Shown: positions 14,449 through 22,202, counted from the first letter of the stretch. The stretch: DNA of 22,438 nt from JBOFMT01 sp051658525 (GCA_051658525.1 JBOFMT010000100.1:1-22438); one strand, 5' to 3'. Made by a program: numbers and translations. The notes: a model not told the origin generated them from the letters alone.

Positions 14449-15207
14449 ATGACGATATTAAGTGTAAAACATCTAGGTAAAATTTACGAAGGTGTCGTGC
14501 CTTTTGTAGCTTTAAAGGACATCAGTTTTGAAATAAAAGAAGGTGAGTTTGTTGCAATCATGGGTCCTTCCGGTAGTGGAAAGAGTACATTGTTGAATGT
14601 TATCTCAACCATTGATCATCCTACAAATGGAGAAGTGATAATTCAAAATCAAAATCCTCATAAGATGAATGATGATGACTTGACTCATTTTCGACGCAAA
14701 AGGCTAGGATTTATCTTTCAGGATTACAATTTAGTTCATACTTTGACAGTGGAAGAAAACATTATGTTGCCATTGACATTGGAGGGTGTTTCAAAAAAAG
14801 AAATGCAAGAGAAAATGCAAGAGGTTTCAGTGGATATTGGAATTGGCCATATTTTGAAAAAGAGAACGTTTGAAATATCTGGAGGACAAGCGCAAAGAAC
14901 GGCGATTGCACGTGCTACAATTGCAAAACCTTCATTACTTTTAGCTGATGAACCAACAGGAAATTTGGATTCCAAGGCGAGTAAGGATGTGATGGAGCTA
15001 TTTACAAAATTGAATCAGGACCAGAAATCCACGATTTTGATGGTTACCCATGATGCTACAGTTGCAAGTTATTGTCATCGGGTTCTAATAATAAAGGATG
15101 GAAGATTACACCAGGAATTGTATTCGGGTGGTAAACGTTCAGCTTTTCAACAAGAGATAATTGATGCTATGAATATGTTAGGTGGAGACCTTTATGACAT
15201 TATTTGA
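14449..15207 (+). CDS. BceA-like ABC transporter ATPase
   Basis: A 252-aa ATPase of the MacB/LolD/BceA class. Walker A is GPSGSGKST (39-47), followed by the Q-loop FIFQDYNLV, signature ISGGQAQRTAIARA, Walker B LLLADEPTGNLD, and H-loop MVTHDATVASYC. Two ATGs are available: 14443 sits 1 nt after AAAGGAG, while 14449 is 7 nt after it and gives MTILSV, so I take 14449. The protein powers the FtsX-type permease encoded directly downstream (14-nt overlap). In BceAB systems the complex frees lipid II-cycle intermediates from antimicrobial peptides and signals to the kinase. The C-terminal tail (GGKRSAFQQEIIDAMNMLGG) is typical of Bce ATPases. Confidence 0.95.
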   Translation: MTILSVKHLGKIYEGVVPFVALKDISFEIKEGEFVAIMGPSGSGKSTLLNVISTIDHPTNGEVIIQNQNPHKMNDDDLTHFRRKRLGFIFQDYNLVHTLTVEENIMLPLTLEGVSKKEMQEKMQEVSVDIGIGHILKKRTFEISGGQAQRTAIARATIAKPSLLLADEPTGNLDSKASKDVMELFTKLNQDQKSTILMVTHDATVASYCHRVLIIKDGRLHQELYSGGKRSAFQQEIIDAMNMLGGDLYDII

Positions 15208-17101
15208 TTTTGCAAAAAATAATATTATTCGAGATGCTAGAACGTATGTGTTCTATTTCACCAATTGTGTGAGTTCTGTTTTTGTATTCTTTTTATTTAG
15301 TGTATTATCGTTCCACCCAGCGATGAAAATTATTGATAAGCAAAGTACAATGGGCTTGATATTGACTGTTGGACAACTCATTTCAACCGCGTTTTCTTTT
15401 TGTTTTATTTCTTATTCAGTTCATATGTTTTTAAAACGAAGAAAGCGCCAGTTTGGCCTACTAATGATTTGTGGAGCAACGAAAAAACAGCTAAACAAGC
15501 TCTTGTTTTTTGAAAATAGTATCGTTGGATTTCTTGCAATCGGTACGGGTATCTTATTTGGGTTAATTGCTTCAAAACTGTTTCTAGATTTCGCAAATGT
15601 TGTAATTGGAGTAACTGATTTTGTTATGTATATTCCCATTGCGGCGATCATTCTTACTATAGTGGTCATGGGAGCTTTATTTCTATTTATCGCGGTTTGT
15701 AGTCCTTACTTCATTCGAAAAACAGAAGTCATTGCATTGTTGAAAGAAGAGGTAAGGGGAGAAAAGCAACTGCATATAGGTCGATTGTCCATATTTGTTG
15801 CTCTTTGTATGGCGTTGATTTTATGGGTGTTTTTAAGTGGAAACCAAACGGCTCAAAATATCCAAGAACAATTGGTATTCGTGTTGTTTGTCTTAGCCGT
15901 TTTGTCCGCTGTAACTTATATAATTATCGTATGTTTAATGAAACTTTGGTTTATCTTGATTAAACATAGTGGTAAAAACAATCGCTTGTTACTAAAAAGC
16001 GAGTTTCAGTCAAAAGAGCGGGTAAATGGTCAAACAATCACACTTTCTACTATCTTATATACCGTTTCATTATTATCAATGGTTATGTTACTATCTTTGT
16101 CATCAAACGTGCAAGAAGAGACTCAAAAAATTGTACCCTATGCAATGAGTTACAATGTATGGTCTGATGATACTACGTTCGAAAAAGATGTTGAACAAAT
16201 TCAACACATTTTGCAAAGTAAAACAGGTTATCGGTCTAATGTGATTGACTTAGCCTATGTTCCAAACTCACTCGATCGTGTATATCTTATTTCAGAGACA
16301 CAATACAATCAGATTATGAAAAATCTTATGCGAGAGCCGATTATACTAAATGAGAATGAAGTCTTCGCAGTGGCAGGTAATGTAAAGGACACACAAGTTG
16401 GTGTTATTGGTTTAATTAGAAATAAAATGCAATCCTTAAAAATAGAATCAAACATTCGTGGTTACAGTAATGATTTGATTTTGTTATCGGGCTTTAGCAA
16501 TGGAATAGCTGTACTAGATGATACTATGTATCAATCTATGGAAAATGGTTTATCAAAGCGTAATATCGCCCTGTTTTATTATGATGGTTGGGAGGATGAT
16601 GCCGAAGGATATCAACAGGTACAACAAAGTTTACTTTTTCAAATTGAGCAAGGTAATGGGAATTTGATTGCTGCATATAATTATTATAGTTCTAGTAAAT
16701 TACAAAACAATTTAACATTATACATTGGCACCATACTGTGCTTTACATATATCTTAGCCATAGCGAGTTTTTTATATTCTAGATTGTATTCCGAATTAGA
16801 AATACAGTGTGAAAAATATATTGGATTAGTGAAGATAGGCTTATCAAAAAAAGAACTAATCAAGTTATTAAATAAGACAATAATGCTTCTTACACTATTC
16901 CCTTTTGGTATTGCAATTATGAATATGTGGATTGGGATTGTAATGAGTGAATCGAATGTTGTGGTTTCTAGTATCCCAGTTGCAATCATTTACACATTGA
17001 TTGTAGTTGTGTTGCAATTTATAATTTATTTCATGATTTCACAACAGTATAGAAAAGATGTGTTACAAAGAGTATATCAAATAGAAGAATGGAGAAAATA
17101 A
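15194..17101 (+). CDS. BceB-like ABC transporter permease
   Basis: About 635 aa from the ATG at 15194, which follows GGTGGAG; a GTG at 15182 is a less likely start. Roughly ten membrane segments are arranged as one N-terminal helix (about 18-40), an FtsX-like three-helix group (about 55-170), a further set to about residue 310, a large extracellular domain (about 320-510), and a second FtsX-like group at the C-terminus (about 520-630). This is the BceB/VraG architecture, in which the big extracellular domain binds the peptide or its lipid target. The motif KRRKRQFGLLMICGATKKQLNKLL after the second helix is the coupling region facing the ATPase. It overlaps bceA by 14 nt and is followed at 1 nt by the lipoprotein gene. 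Confidence 0.93.
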   Translation: MTLFDFAKNNIIRDARTYVFYFTNCVSSVFVFFLFSVLSFHPAMKIIDKQSTMGLILTVGQLISTAFSFCFISYSVHMFLKRRKRQFGLLMICGATKKQLNKLLFFENSIVGFLAIGTGILFGLIASKLFLDFANVVIGVTDFVMYIPIAAIILTIVVMGALFLFIAVCSPYFIRKTEVIALLKEEVRGEKQLHIGRLSIFVALCMALILWVFLSGNQTAQNIQEQLVFVLFVLAVLSAVTYIIIVCLMKLWFILIKHSGKNNRLLLKSEFQSKERVNGQTITLSTILYTVSLLSMVMLLSLSSNVQEETQKIVPYAMSYNVWSDDTTFEKDVEQIQHILQSKTGYRSNVIDLAYVPNSLDRVYLISETQYNQIMKNLMREPIILNENEVFAVAGNVKDTQVGVIGLIRNKMQSLKIESNIRGYSNDLILLSGFSNGIAVLDDTMYQSMENGLSKRNIALFYYDGWEDDAEGYQQVQQSLLFQIEQGNGNLIAAYNYYSSSKLQNNLTLYIGTILCFTYILAIASFLYSRLYSELEIQCEKYIGLVKIGLSKKELIKLLNKTIMLLTLFPFGIAIMNMWIGIVMSESNVVVSSIPVAIIYTLIVVVLQFIIYFMISQQYRKDVLQRVYQIEEWRK

Positions 17102-17102
17102 A

Positions 17103-17462
17103 ATGAAAACTTTAAAAATTTGTACTAGCTTACTTATGGTAAGCATGTTGTTTGGTTGTGCTCAGACACAAGCAAACATGGAAGATGAGAAGGCATATAT
17201 TCAACAAGCCAATGAACATATTGAATCGACATATGTTCAAAGTATTGATGAGGAAGCATACAGCTATAGTATTGGAAATCCCTGTGCACAAAGTAGCTTT
17301 TGTGAAATACAAGCCGAATACAAAGAAGATAATGTCTATGAAGATGTGATTGTAGTATCAGCATTATATACTTCGTATCCACAGGAGGGAACTTTGGTTT
17401 CTTATACTGTCATTTTTCATAAAGATACAAGCGAACTTTACTATATCGAAGCGAATATGTAA
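17103..17462 (+). CDS. Small lipoprotein in the Bce-like operon
   Basis: A 119-aa predicted lipoprotein. The signal peptide MKTLKICTSLLMVSMLFGC ends in a lipobox LFGC with C19 as the lipidated cysteine, giving a roughly 100-residue exported domain. That domain has a helical start, a cysteine pair (C61, C67, NPCAQSSFC) that could form a disulfide, and a beta-rich C-terminal half (VIVVSALYTSY, VSYTVIFH, ELYYIEANM). The ATG lies one base after the permease stop, with GGAG 10 nt upstream, so it is co-expressed with the transporter. Standard BceAB loci do not need such a partner. An accessory that binds the peptide, or an unrelated surface protein sharing the stress response, are both possible. 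I do not recognise the domain. Confidence 0.85.
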   Translation: MKTLKICTSLLMVSMLFGCAQTQANMEDEKAYIQQANEHIESTYVQSIDEEAYSYSIGNPCAQSSFCEIQAEYKEDNVYEDVIVVSALYTSYPQEGTLVSYTVIFHKDTSELYYIEANM

Positions 17463-17553
17463 TATAAAACTTATTACACAAAACACGATGATTTTCGATT
17501 TTGACAGTAATTATCGTATGACAGGAGTCGAACAATTTTACATATATGAAGAA

Positions 17554-17585
17554 AAAGAAAGTCGAAATTTAGGCTTTCTTTTTTG
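17554..17585 (+). terminator. Terminator of the Bce-like transporter operon
   Basis: AAGAAAGTC (17555-17563) pairs with GGCTTTCTT (17572-17580), with one G-U pair and an 8-nt loop, leading into six T. It lies 92 nt after the lipoprotein stop. Nothing gene-like was seen between them. Confidence 0.75.
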
Positions 17586-17612
17586 TGTAATATTCAAAAT
17601 ATATGATGTAAG

Positions 17613-17895
17613 GTGGAAAAAACGAATATCATATTCGAGTTTATCCTAGGTTTATTTGTGGAAGCCGCGAGCGAGGGCGTCAAAAATCAGTGAATGCCAC
17701 TTGGCGTGCGTTATCTGCTTGCAGCCCTACTCTCCATCTTCCTTGGTGGTGTAGTTTCGGTTCTATTGCTTGTGGGTGCTAAAGCAATGGGGAAAGAACC
17801 GCTACTTGAGGATTGCATACTGGCACTAGGTCTATGGATGATGTTTCATGTCTTTAAAAAAGAAAGAATATCGTCTCATTCCGCCAACAAAATAA
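17613..17895 (+). pseudogene. Small two-helix membrane protein gene broken by an in-frame TGA
   Basis: A GTG at 17613 opens a frame reading MEKTNIIFEFILGLFVEAASEGVKNQ, then a TGA at 17691-17693, and the same frame continues MPLGVRYLLAALLSIFLGGVVSVLLLVG and on. Read through, this makes one coherent small membrane protein: an amphipathic start, a basic KNQ-x-MPLGVRY hinge, then two hydrophobic segments. This layout (EFILELxxE...KK-P-IRY..L) is familiar from small uncharacterised Firmicute membrane proteins. TGA could come from CGA (Arg) by one transition. The frame then runs on to 17990 through the terminator at 17913-17942; a shift of one base near the A6 run at about 17855 would end it at 17893-17895. 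This suggests two lesions. A restart at the ATG at 17694 would give a 98-aa protein, but without a ribosome-binding site. Confidence 0.55.
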
Positions 17896-17912
17896 CAACC
17901 AACTCATATGTT

Positions 17913-17942
17913 AAACATACAATACTAGTGTATGTTTTTTTT
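17913..17942 (+). terminator. Terminator after the broken membrane-protein gene
   Basis: AAACATACA (17913-17921) pairs with TGTATGTTT (17929-17937) around a 7-nt loop and runs into about ten T. Confidence 0.85.
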
Positions 17943-17946
17943 ATGC

Positions 17947-18016
17947 CAAGGATACTATGCATCATTTTTGACAAGTATACTTGGCAATGATAAGATGTCG
18001 ATAACAAGTAAACTTG
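17947..18016 (+). promoter_or_regulatory. Promoter with paired palindromic operators of the DUF6442-XRE operon
   Basis: TTGACA (17968-17973) and TAAGAT (17991-17996) have a 17-bp spacer. One palindrome, CAAGTATACTTG (17972-17983), fills the spacer. A second, CAAGTAAACTTG (18005-18016), lies just past the start site. Both are followed by GCAA, and their centres are 33 bp apart, about three helical turns. A degenerate third copy (CAAGGATACTAT, 17947-17958) lies upstream. The XRE protein encoded by the operon is the obvious candidate to bind here and repress its own transcription. The binding is inferred. Confidence 0.75.
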
Positions 18017-18031
18017 GCAAAGGAGATCAAT

Positions 18032-18355
18032 ATGGAAAAAGAAGAAATCTTGGCACGACAAAGAAAAAGTAAAGAAGATGAAGGAGAAACGTACGCAATG
18101 GACCAAAGTTTACGCTTTGGTTTGGTAGGAATGGTCGCGATGTTTTTCGTTACCTGCGTTGCAAACTTTATCTTATCACCACAAAATCTCGCAGCGGTAT
18201 ATGCAGCTATGTCGATGATATGGGCGTTCTTATGTGCATTTAATCTAAAACAATACATGTTGTTAAAAACGAGAAGAATTTTAGTATTAACTATCATCAA
18301 TGGACTTACAGCACTTATTACCTTTCTAACATTGTTAATTGTTTTAGGAGGTTAA
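18032..18355 (+). CDS. DUF6442-type small membrane protein
   Basis: A 107-aa protein. The start ATG at 18032 follows AAAGGAG (18019-18025); an upstream GTG-type extension to 18014 would cover the ribosome-binding site. The charged N-terminus (MEKEEILARQRKSKEDEGETYAMD) is followed by three hydrophobic segments (about 31-49, 55-72, 83-105). The KEEILxxSRxEnkdeDEre-like opening and three-helix layout match small membrane proteins annotated DUF6442 that sit beside XRE regulators. The function is unknown. The next gene starts 2 nt after the stop and its ribosome-binding site (GGAGG) lies inside this gene's last codons, so the two are translated as a pair. A membrane protein paired with a repressor suggests a sensing or modulating role. 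Confidence 0.82.
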   Translation: MEKEEILARQRKSKEDEGETYAMDQSLRFGLVGMVAMFFVTCVANFILSPQNLAAVYAAMSMIWAFLCAFNLKQYMLLKTRRILVLTIINGLTALITFLTLLIVLGG

Positions 18356-18357
18356 AA

Positions 18358-18564
18358 ATGAATGAGGAACTCGTATTAAAAAATCGGTTAAAAGAGGCTA
18401 GGGCAGAAAAAAAGCTATCCCAACAGCAACTTGCTGATTTGGTTGGTGTATCCCGTAATACCATTAGTAGCATTGAAACAGGGGTATTCAATCCAACTGC
18501 AAAACTTGCACTTGTTTTATGTATTGCACTAGACGTAACCTTTGAAACTTTATTTTATTTTTAA
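18358..18564 (+). CDS. XRE-family transcriptional repressor (68 aa)
   Basis: A minimal Cro/CI-type DNA-binding protein consisting almost only of a helix-turn-helix: LKNRLKEARAEKKLSQQQLADLVGVSRNTISSIETG and FNPTAKLALVLCIALDVTFETLFYF. This matches the YozG-type short regulators that commonly follow small membrane-protein genes in Firmicutes. The ATG at 18358 has a GGAGG 5-9 nt upstream. No sensor or dimerisation domain is attached. The two matching 12-bp palindromes at the operon promoter are the likely binding sites, giving autoregulation. A strong terminator ends the unit at 18606. Confidence 0.94.
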   Translation: MNEELVLKNRLKEARAEKKLSQQQLADLVGVSRNTISSIETGVFNPTAKLALVLCIALDVTFETLFYF

Positions 18565-18570
18565 ATACAT

Positions 18571-18606
18571 ACACCCCAATAGCCAACAGTCTTTGGGGTG
18601 TTTTTC
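18571..18606 (+). terminator. Terminator of the DUF6442-XRE operon
   Basis: ACACCCCAA (18571-18579) pairs with TTGGGGTGT (18593-18601), with a GC-rich stem, followed by T's. Confidence 0.88.
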
Positions 18607-18695
18607 ATTTTAAATAATATTTCTTGTTATCTTGCATCGGTTAAAACTAGGAATCATTGTGTGTTTTGTCCATAGCTTTACTTAATAATTTAATC

Positions 18696-18701
18696 TATAA
18701 T
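18696..18701 (+). promoter_or_regulatory. Candidate -10 of the diguanylate cyclase gene
   Basis: A perfect TATAAT at 18696-18701 lies 30 nt before the start codon. A -35 at 17 bp would read TAGCTT, which is poor, so expression may be weak or activator-dependent. Confidence 0.4.
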
Positions 18702-18731
18702 GATAGTATAGAGTAAGCGGGGGAAATATGT

Positions 18732-20336
18732 ATGAAGCGAGGCAATGCAATGCGCGTGGGTGGACTATTGCTACTAATGGTAGCCTACTTGTTGATAGGG
18801 ATCATACCGATTAGTTCACAAGGAATACAAGGCATTCATCAAATTGATGTAGAAAGACTTACCACCTCACAAAAAATAGAGAACAACACGACGACAACTT
18901 TTTTTACAATGCCTGAAGTTAGTGCTGGAGATATCTTATTATTTCGTAGCAATCAAGAAGCAGTGACACTCTTTGCCAATGAAGAACTTATCTATGACTT
19001 TGGGTATAAGGAAACCCAAAATTTTTCAAAATCCAGTGGAAGTAGCTGGCACTTTGTACCTATTTCAGAAAACTTGAGTAATCAACAAGCAAGTATTCAC
19101 TTAGAAGATCCCTATCATAATCTAGTAGGAACAGAACTAAGAGTTTATGTTACCACAAGAAGTGAAGCTGTATTGTTTTTAATGCAACAATATGGATTAC
19201 CCCTCGTCGTGAGTCTTGTTTTATTGCTACTATCGCTTTTGTTTACGCTTGCCTACTATCTCTTACCCAAAGCAAAAGTCCCAGTGCAATCTTTATTGTA
19301 CTTGGGAATGTTGACTGGAAGTATTGCACTTTGGTCCATGTGTGAATCAAAAATACTACAATTGTGGATTCCTCAACCATTTTTTATCTTTCAATTAACC
19401 TTTCTTGCTTTATTTTGTATTGCTCCTAGTTCTCTTTGTTTTATGCAAACCTATTTTCAACCTAAAAATAAAGCATGGTACGATTTCTTTCTAAAGACAT
19501 CCATCCTTTTTCTTGTGGTTGCCACCTTATTGCAATGGTCTGGACTGGTTGATTTTGTTGAGCTATTACCCTTATTTCACACATTAAGTTTGGGCATCAT
19601 GTTTTTGTTTGTTCATACTCTATGGACTGAGTTTCGCTTTAAACACTACCGTATGAGTCCAATGGCAATGGGATGGAGTCTACTCGTTATCTTATGTTTA
19701 TTAGAATTTTTATCCTTTACACAAAATCAAGTAGGTGATACTTCACGCCTTAGTTTGCTTGGTATTTTGATTGTTATTGTATTTGCTGCTATGGATATTA
19801 TCAAGACGATGATCTCTATGTACCGCGAACAAATGAAAGTAGAAGCCTTAACGCATTTAGCTTATATTGATTTATTAAGTGGTTTACAAAATCGTACCAG
19901 CTTTCAGGAGTATATAGAAAAAAACACAATCTTACAGGTTCCTACTGCTGTTTTTGTACTCGATGCCAATGATTTAAAACGGATGAACGATGAATTTGGT
20001 CATCAAGCGGGAGACCAACTCATTGTATCTGCAAGTTTATTGTTGAAAGAGGTGTTTGGACAAGTAGGTAAAGTCTACCGTATTGGTGGTGATGAATTTT
20101 GTGTGATTGTTGAGGATACCAGTGAACAAAAAATAACAGCTTTGGAAGAAATGTTGTTGGAAAAACTCGCACAAACAAGCTTACCGACCTATCACACACC
20201 ACTGTCTCTTGCATATGGCGTTGCTTTTAGTCATCAAGCAATCAAAATCGAATCGCTGTTTCAAAAAGCTGATACCAATATGTATGAGCATAAAAAAGCC
20301 TATAAAGAGTCTATACGACTACAACTACAATCATAA
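18732..20336 (+). CDS. Membrane-bound diguanylate cyclase (GGDEF)
   Basis: A 534-aa protein that makes the second messenger c-di-GMP from two GTP. One N-terminal membrane segment (about 8-28) is followed by an extracellular domain (about 30-145), then about seven hydrophobic segments (about 150-355), and a cytoplasmic GGDEF domain (about 375-530). This layout resembles 7TM-receptor sensors with an extracellular ligand domain (7TMR-DISM). The active-site loop is canonical, YRIGGDEF with GGDEF at 452-456, and the substrate/metal motif FVLDANDLKRMNDEFGHQAGD is intact. The five residues before GGDEF (GKVYRI region) contain no RxxD, so product inhibition at the usual I-site is absent. The ATG at 18732 follows GCGGGGGA; an out-of-frame ATG lies 4 nt upstream. 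No phosphodiesterase or effector is nearby. Confidence 0.94.
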   Translation: MKRGNAMRVGGLLLLMVAYLLIGIIPISSQGIQGIHQIDVERLTTSQKIENNTTTTFFTMPEVSAGDILLFRSNQEAVTLFANEELIYDFGYKETQNFSKSSGSSWHFVPISENLSNQQASIHLEDPYHNLVGTELRVYVTTRSEAVLFLMQQYGLPLVVSLVLLLLSLLFTLAYYLLPKAKVPVQSLLYLGMLTGSIALWSMCESKILQLWIPQPFFIFQLTFLALFCIAPSSLCFMQTYFQPKNKAWYDFFLKTSILFLVVATLLQWSGLVDFVELLPLFHTLSLGIMFLFVHTLWTEFRFKHYRMSPMAMGWSLLVILCLLEFLSFTQNQVGDTSRLSLLGILIVIVFAAMDIIKTMISMYREQMKVEALTHLAYIDLLSGLQNRTSFQEYIEKNTILQVPTAVFVLDANDLKRMNDEFGHQAGDQLIVSASLLLKEVFGQVGKVYRIGGDEFCVIVEDTSEQKITALEEMLLEKLAQTSLPTYHTPLSLAYGVAFSHQAIKIESLFQKADTNMYEHKKAYKESIRLQLQS

Positions 20337-20541
20337 TTACAAGTGTAGAAAAGCATTATCCAATCGTGCTCACACAAGCACTAATGGCAATGAAACGATT
20401 TGATAGAATTACTTTGGTTATACAAGGGAGAGAGACAACTACGGATGCAATCAGAAGCAATTGACACAAGAGATATATTGAGGACAAAGCGGAAAATAAA
20501 CAGATTGATCAAAATAGCGATTTGTGATTGTTGTTATCAAG
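20337..20541. other. Intergenic stretch with no convincing gene
   Basis: The +2-relative frame after the cyclase stop stays open for about 40 codons (VEKHYPIVLTQALMAMKRFD and on) until a TGA near 20460. It has no ribosome-binding site or clear start. It reads like coding DNA in composition, so it may be a gene remnant, but I cannot assign it. Confidence 0.3.
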
Positions 20542-20580
20542 AAAAAACCTACTAGAAATGATATTCTAGCAGGTTTTTTT
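20542..20580. terminator. Bidirectional terminator between cyclase and DUF1801 genes
   Basis: AAAAACCTACTAGAA pairs with TTCTAGCAGGTTTTT across a 6-nt loop. On the + strand one A-C mismatch breaks the stem; on the minus strand the same position is a G-U pair, so it is stronger there. T-runs exist on both sides. Confidence 0.82.
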
Positions 20581-20952
20581 TCCATATATAGTATAAACTT
20601 CACGCTCGATGATATTTTCAATTGCTTGACATAATATTGCTCTTTCTTCGATATTTGTATAGGGTACTTGCACGCATCCTTTACCCTTTCCAGGTTTTTT
20701 TAGCTGCGTTCTCCAGTAAGCAATTGCTTCAAAATCCATCGAGTGCAAAGAAAAGTGGTGTTTCGCAACATGAAAGGAAACATAATTTCGCGCTTTTCCA
20801 CTTCCTAACTTATAGGTTGGCATTTGAAATGAAATGCATTCCTCTAGGTCTGGATGGTGATTTCGCATATAGGTAACAAAAAAATCAATCCATGCTAGTT
20901 GCTCACCTTCTAGGCGTTGTCGATAGGTATCAACACTTGTTACTTTGTCCAT
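20566..20952 (-). CDS. DUF1801 / YdhG-like protein
   Basis: A 128-aa soluble protein. The sequence MDKVTSVDTYRQRLEGEQLAWIDFFVTYMR, followed by ECISFQMPTYKLG, YVSFHVAKHHFSLH and a C-terminal lysine/glycine-rich KKPGKGKGCVQVPY motif, is the typical DUF1801 (YdhG/YobT-like) pattern with a small alpha/beta fold. The function is unknown; iron-related roles have been suggested for some homologues. The ATG at 20952 follows AAGGAG on the minus strand, with a TATACT -10 at 20981-20986. The last codons and the stop lie inside the terminator stem, so the C-terminal TIYGKKTC is partly dictated by the hairpin. Confidence 0.88.
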   Translation of the reverse strand: MDKVTSVDTYRQRLEGEQLAWIDFFVTYMRNHHPDLEECISFQMPTYKLGSGKARNYVSFHVAKHHFSLHSMDFEAIAYWRTQLKKPGKGKGCVQVPYTNIEERAILCQAIENIIEREVYTIYGKKTC

Positions 20953-21056
20953 GTTGTTTCTCCTTACATTAAGTACTTACAGTATACAATAATATTTTTT
21001 CTTTTGAACAAAAAAGGCAACCAACTATAGTCTTACGGTACATCACTTGATTGTAG

Positions 21057-21065
21057 TGTTACAAT
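21057..21065 (+). promoter_or_regulatory. Extended -10 promoter of the cation transporter gene
   Basis: TGTTACAAT: a -10 (TACAAT, 21060-21065) with an extended TG. It has no good -35 and lies 19 nt upstream of the start codon. It is close to the gene, so the leader would be short. Confidence 0.4.
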
Positions 21066-21083
21066 AAGGAAAGAGGTGAGAAC

Positions 21084-22202
21084 ATGAATCGAAGAAAAAA
21101 AATAATAGAAACTAGTGCCATTGGTATAGGAGTCAATGTACTATTAGCAGTGATGAAAGCAAGTATTGGATATGTGAGTGGCTCTGTTGCCATTACGATG
21201 GATGCACTTAATAATTTAAGTGATGCAGCATCTTCCATATTGACCATGGTTGGCACTCAAATTGCTGGAAAAGCACCCAATAAGCGTTTTCCTTATGGCT
21301 ATGGAAGAGTGGAGTATCTTACTTCGATTAGCATTGCTATTCTTATTTTATTGGCAGGGATTACAGCCTTCTTACAAAGCGTTGCATCCGTTCTAAATCC
21401 AATCGAGACAACATATACCATAATTTCTTTATGGTTGTTGGCGATTGGGGTGGTAGCCAAACTTGTACTGGGTCGCTATGTAACAAAACAAGGAGAAGAC
21501 CATCATTCACAAGCACTCATTGGTTCTGGTAAAGATGCCATCTTTGACTCTTATCTTAGTATCGCTACTTTAGTTGCAGCCATACTGAGAAGCTTATGGG
21601 GCATACAAGTAGAAGGCGTTTTAGGGATAGTAATTTCTTTTGTAATTATCAAAGCAGGGGTTGAAATCCTACTATCAAGTCTAGCAAGTGTTATTGGAAC
21701 ACACGTAGACTTTGCACTTAGTAAAAGCCTGAAATCTCATATCTTAACCTATCCCTCAGTAAAGGGTGTATATGATCTTATCCTACATCAATATGGACCT
21801 GAGAAGACCATTGCCTCCGCACACATCGAAATCGATGATGAGATGCGTGCGAAAGATATCCATAAACTAACACGAGAAATTGCTATGGACATATATTTGA
21901 ACTTTGGAATTGTCATCACCATCGGAATTTATGCATCAAATATCGATGTTGAACAAGTGGGAACGATGAAAACAGAAATTCAAACAATCATCGCGGAGTA
22001 TGAAGAAATCATGGAGTTTCATGGTTTTTATGTGGATGAAGCTGCACAAATCATTAACTTTGATCTTATTTTTGATTATCGTGTTGTAGATCCCTTACAA
22101 ATTAAACTTTCACTTGAACATCGCCTAACAATACAATATCCAAACTATCGATTTTATATTGTATTGGATCAAGATTTTGGAGGATTAGAAAAAGAAAACT
22201 GA
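21084..22202 (+). CDS. Cation diffusion facilitator (CDF) family transporter
   Basis: A 372-aa divalent-metal/proton antiporter. Six membrane segments occupy about residues 10-200, followed by a cytoplasmic C-terminal domain that extends to 372, longer than the minimal CDF tail. The TM2 motif is AITMDALNNLSDAASS: D40 is present, the usual second ligand position D/H is N44, and D47 follows. TM5 carries D151 and D155 (GKDAIFDSYLS). The YGYGRVEYL loop and GEDHHSQAL loop are typical. The DxxxN/D set resembles the Firmicute subgroup often linked to Mn or Fe export rather than Zn, but the metal cannot be settled from sequence. The ATG at 21084 follows GAGGTGAG. The stop TGA lies inside the terminator stem. 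Confidence 0.95.
   Translation: MNRRKKIIETSAIGIGVNVLLAVMKASIGYVSGSVAITMDALNNLSDAASSILTMVGTQIAGKAPNKRFPYGYGRVEYLTSISIAILILLAGITAFLQSVASVLNPIETTYTIISLWLLAIGVVAKLVLGRYVTKQGEDHHSQALIGSGKDAIFDSYLSIATLVAAILRSLWGIQVEGVLGIVISFVIIKAGVEILLSSLASVIGTHVDFALSKSLKSHILTYPSVKGVYDLILHQYGPEKTIASAHIEIDDEMRAKDIHKLTREIAMDIYLNFGIVITIGIYASNIDVEQVGTMKTEIQTIIAEYEEIMEFHGFYVDEAAQIINFDLIFDYRVVDPLQIKLSLEHRLTIQYPNYRFYIVLDQDFGGLEKEN

Noticed and set aside
17613..17990. TGA read as tryptophan or selenocysteine
   Set aside because: Other genes here (padR, ribU-overlapping ATGA, CDF) clearly use TGA as stop, and no selenocysteine insertion hairpin or conserved Sec context was seen.
20337..20541. Open frame VEKHYPIVLTQALMAMKRFD... 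as a small nucleic-acid-binding protein (loosely Alba-like)
   Set aside because: Only about 40 codons, no start or ribosome-binding site, and the resemblance is too loose to support a call.
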